A stretch of 64,000 bases of DNA, taken from Ochotona curzoniae. Taxonomy: Eukaryota; Chordata; Mammalia; Lagomorpha; Ochotonidae. The translations under genes and the position numbers were made by a program. The notes under the pieces are model-generated. The model ran no database searches. It had not been told where the DNA came from and was given only the letters and a program-made list of their open reading frames with translations. Where the stretch lies: NCBI RefSeq assembly GCF_017591425.1, contig NW_024466004.1, positions 35,776,501-35,840,500 on the forward strand, in the 5' to 3' direction. Of the stretch, positions 60,995 through 64,000 are shown piece by piece; the stretch's first letter is position 1; each line of letters begins with the position of its first letter.

Positions 60995-61268
60995 TTGTGA
61001 TTGTTTGAAAAGTAGAGCTAACAGTGATATAAGAAGAGAGAGAGAGATCTTTCCATCCACTGATTTACTCTTCAAGTCCAACACGGCCAAAGCGGGGTCA
61101 GGCGGCAGCCAAGAGCCCTAGCGCCGTCAGACTGAAGAGGCTGAAGCGCCTGGACCATCCGCCACTGCCGTCCAGGATGCTGGAAGGGCAGCAGGTAGAA
61201 CCTGAATGGCTGCACATACAGGATGCTGACATCACGAGCGGCAGCATAACCCACTGCCCTACAACATT
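60995..61268 (-). mobile_element. old C-repeat SINE, GC-rich
   Basis: 'gaagagagagagagatcttt' then 'cgccactgccgtccaggatg' and 'gacatcacgagcggcagc' fit a diverged minus-strand copy. Confidence 0.65.
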
Positions 61269-61284
61269 TGCAAGAGTACAAAGA

Positions 61285-61565
61285 GACGGGCCAGTTATCC
61301 CAGCATAAGATGCTCACGTGCGTTTCTGGAGAGCCTGGGTTCACACCCAGATCCACTTGTGGATTCCAGCTTCTTCCTAACGCAGACCCTGAGGGCAGGG
61401 GTGAGGGTTTGAGTAACTGGGTTCTTGCCAAGCACGTGGGAGACCTGGATTGAGTTCCCAGCTTTGGCCCTAGCCAAACACCAGCTATCGTAGGCATCCG
61501 GGGTACGAACCCCAATGTCTCTCAATGCCTCTGGCTCAGCCTCTCAAATAAATACAAACACGTTA
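61285..61565 (+). mobile_element. old C-repeat SINE
   Basis: 'cacgtgggagacctggattg' and 'gagttcccagctttggcc' then 'ctctcaaataaatacaaaca' are diagnostic of an older subfamily. Confidence 0.75.
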
Positions 61566-61611
61566 TAAAATAATTAATGAAAAATATAGTGATATAAGAA
61601 TAACAGGTATA

Positions 61612-61946
61612 TTGGGCCCGGCGCAATGGCGCAAGTGGTTAAGGTCCTCGCCTTGCACGCCTGGGATCCCATATAAGCGCCAGTTCTAATCCTGGCAGCC
61701 CCGCTTCCCTTCCAGCTCCCTGCCTGTGGCCCGGGAAAGCAGTCGAGGACAGCCCAAAGCTTTGGGACCCTGCACCCGCGTGGGAGACCCGGAAGAGGCT
61801 CCTGGCTTCGGAGTGGCATAGTATCGGCCGTTGCGCTCACTTGGGGAGTGAATCATCGGACGGAAGATCTTCCTCTCTGTCTCTCCTCTCTGTATATCCG
61901 CCTTTCCAATAAAAAAAATAATAATAAAAATAAATCTTTAAAAAAA
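61612..61946 (+). mobile_element. young C-repeat SINE, 13-bp target duplication
   Basis: 'gggcccggcgcaatggcgca' to the A-rich tail; aataacaggtata flanks it at 61599-61611 and 61947-61959. It is among the least diverged copies. Confidence 0.95.
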
Positions 61947-62441
61947 AATAACAGGTATAAAAGTATTTACTAACTCAATTCATGAGAAACACAAACTTCT
62001 AAACTCAATATAGGCAGGAAAGGGTTAAACGCATTTCATTTCTACCAAGGGTCAAAGGTAGAGAGAGAAATGAAGGAATCCAAGAAATCACTGCTCGTAG
62101 CACAGAAGGGGGTGAGGAATAAACGGAAATGACGCAGTGAAGACCAGAGGTGCTCAGTAACAGAGCTGCCCGCCTCACTCGTAAGAACAAGCAGCAGGCA
62201 GGCATTGACCCCGTGCCACCTGAGTGTAGAGGGCAGGCCACCTGCTTGAGTGTCTTCTAAGGGCAAAGCAACCGTTCCCCTGTGAATCCTGCTTACGCGC
62301 GAACATCTTCAGAGTACTTTCACAGCATGTGAACTGCCCTTCATGAACAACTCCAAGGGGATATCTAGAACCAGCTCTACTCACGGGGGAGACAGTCTCA
62401 AATCCTTGAGCTCAAAGTCCAATATCAAGAAATCATGCTGA

Positions 62442-62780
62442 GGCCCGGCGCCATGGCCTAGCAGCTAAGGTCCTCGCCTTGAAAGCGCTGGGATCCCATA
62501 TGGCTGCCGGTTCTAATCCCGGCAGCTCCACTTCCCATCCAGCTTCCTGCTTGTGGTCTGGGAAAACAGTCGAGGACCCAAAGCCTTGGGTTCCTGCACC
62601 CACATGGGAGACCTAGAGGAAGTTCCTGGCTCCTGGCTTCAGATCAGCGCAGCACCCGCCACGGAGATCACTTGGGGCGTGAATCATCAGATGGAAGATC
62701 TTCCTCTCTGTCTCTCTTCCTCTCTGTATATCTGACTTTGCAATAAAAATAAATAAATCTTAAAAAAAAAAAAAAAGGAA
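62442..62780 (+). mobile_element. young C-repeat SINE
   Basis: 'ggcccggcgccatggcctag' to an A14 tail; 'aagaaatcatg' and 'aagaaattatg' flank it. Confidence 0.94.
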
Positions 62781-62801
62781 AGAAAGAAAAAAGAAATTAT
62801 G

Positions 62802-62965
62802 TTTGGGGCTGGAGCGAGTTAAGCCACCCTTGGGACACAGGTGCCGCGATGACACTTCCACAGCAGCTCTCCGGCAGCACCCTGTGCCCGGGCAAGCAGC
62901 CACTGTGGCTGTCCGGGCAACGAAGCAGCACATGGAGCCCCCGACGTTCCTTTCTGTGCTCCAAA
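62802..62965 (+). mobile_element. old C-repeat SINE, partial
   Basis: 'ggggctggagcgagttaagc' and 'tgtgcccgggcaagcagcca' mark a partial older copy. Confidence 0.65.
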
Positions 62966-63489
62966 AAAGAAGAAATGATGCCTGCAGACTTTACAGCTAA
63001 GAGTCAACTTTCTATGAAAGGACAGATAGGAAATATTTTACACTTCATGAGATACATATAAGACCTTAAAGCAGTTCACAGAAAAAGGAATTTTTTAAAA
63101 TGCTTATTATATTGCAAAAAGATTCTTGAATTCAGGCACAGTTTTTGTAATATGCACTTCCCATCGGTGTTTTGAAGATTCCCCCATAGTCTCTGTTACA
63201 GGTTTGAGCTTGTTGTTTGTTTGTTTTGGTTCCAAGAACCCACTACCCCGACCCCTAAGGTTAGCTGTCTGTAGAAGGTCAAGTCCCTTATATAAAGTGA
63301 CACAGTATTTCCACAGAACCCACACTTACCCTCCCATATGCTTAACATCATCACTTAAGATCACTTACACTACCTAACATGCAAGGTAAGTGTTGGCAAG
63401 TTGTTGCTACACTATATACTGTTAGGGATTAGTGATAGGAAAAACTGCACATCTTCAGTATAGATACATGTTTTTCTGCATATTTTGCT

Positions 63490-63800
63490 CTGGGATTAAC
63501 TGAATCCACAGTTGTGGAGCTCACAGATTTGGCAGGGGCAGCATTTGTTGTCCCAGCAAGCAAGGGGCTTAAACAACACAGCTGACAGAGGAGGCATGGG
63601 TATGCCATTAAGGGGGCTCCATCTTCACATGCTCATCTAAACAAAATCACCTCCCTGGGACCCCACCACCTAAGACCATCCCAGGGACCTCACCTCCTAA
63701 CCCCTTCCCGGGGACCCCGCCTCCTAACCCCATCCCAGAGAGAGATTAGGGCCACCATACATAAATGTGGGTGACCAAATAGTCAATCTATGAACAAAGT
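63490..63800 (-). mobile_element. MaLR-like LTR fragment
   Basis: 'ctcacctcctaacccc', 'gagattagggcc' and 'caccatacataaatgtgggt' resemble the reverse complement of a MaLR LTR 5' part. Confidence 0.4.
63654..63734. repeat. 27-bp minisatellite, three units
   Basis: Three adjacent 27-bp units (63654-63680, 63681-63707, 63708-63734) share ccnnggaccccnccncctaa and differ at a few sites. Confidence 0.85.
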
Positions 63801-64000
63801 CTATGCAGGTGTAGACAGTGTTGCTAATAAAAGGCGGGAGAGGGAGGCAGCAGATGAGTTACACAGAGGGACACTGATCAAGGAAGACAACAGCGTGAGG
63901 ACAACAAGGGCCAGGAATCTCACTGTGAGAGAGAAGAAGGAAGGGGAAACAACCAGAATGGGCTCAGGGACAGTGGGCTAAAATGGAAGCTACGTGCGGG

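Larger units (their letters stand above)
60635..64000 (-). other. UBE3D intron 1 (3' part)
   Basis: No exon 1, CpG-dense promoter or start codon matching UBE3D was found before the right edge. The interval holds five SINEs and a MaLR-like LTR piece. Bases 60690-60990, 61965-62440 and 63000-63480 show nothing that I can name. Confidence 0.75.

Noticed and set aside
61072..61515. 147-codon minus-strand open frame
   Set aside because: It runs through two adjacent old C-repeat SINEs and reflects their GC-rich, stop-poor sequence.
62849..63061. Candidate UBE3D exon 1 or promoter in the GC-rich stretch at 62.8-62.95 kb
   Set aside because: The sequence is a partial old C-repeat SINE; no frame matches the UBE3D N-terminus and there is no CpG-island-like run.

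Overview
The window is mammalian nuclear DNA, most likely from a lagomorph and probably a pika (Ochotona). It is AT-rich, almost free of long reading frames, and crowded with about fifty copies of the lagomorph tRNA-derived C-repeat SINE. The youngest copies carry box-A-side sequence 'taaagtcctcgccttgaa' and end in 'aataaataaatctt'. As I recall it, the rabbit consensus differs at exactly the first of these stretches, so pika is preferred over rabbit. A 5'-truncated LINE-1 3' end at 35.7 kb also looks like a pika L1. No bacterial, phage or organellar genes are present.

The only protein-coding gene I can support is UBE3D (also UBE2CBP; HECT-like E3 ubiquitin ligase that binds the E2 UBE2C/UbcH10), on the minus strand. 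Seven internal coding exons were assembled by hand: 60438-60634, 55201-55291, 44803-44971, 38234-38303, 31789-31858, 30719-30827 and 27795-27955. All have GT-AG borders and matching phases, giving 289 codons without a stop. By comparison with the human protein these are exons 2 to 8. Exon 1 (start codon and promoter) lies beyond position 64000 and the C-terminal exon(s) lie before position 1. The window is therefore the body of one gene, mostly introns.

Layout: 1-27794 is the intron after exon 8. It holds old and young SINEs, an L2 at 16.9-17.9 kb, MaLR LTR pieces, a MIR, and L1 fragments at 21.5 and 26.3 kb. 27795-31858 carries exons 8, 7 and 6 close together, with an old L1, an 18-G run and a SINE nested in a SINE. 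31859-44802 carries exon 5, the pika-type L1 3' end, and long SINE-free stretches. 44803-60634 carries exons 4, 3 and 2 with many young SINEs, a 29-G run, a mariner-type MITE, L2/MIR relics and a consensus CTCF-type motif. 60635-64000 is the 3' part of intron 1, with several SINEs and a MaLR-like LTR containing a small minisatellite.

The most interesting points are: (i) the apparent loss of the ancestral exon 4 donor, right beside a SINE insertion, with a strong donor 63 nt upstream; (ii) a SINE copy with perfect target-site duplications but no 3' end or A-tail; and (iii) very long G runs that may be real or sequencing artefacts. I found no sign of an undescribed multi-gene system. All repeat names are from pattern recognition, not from a database search.
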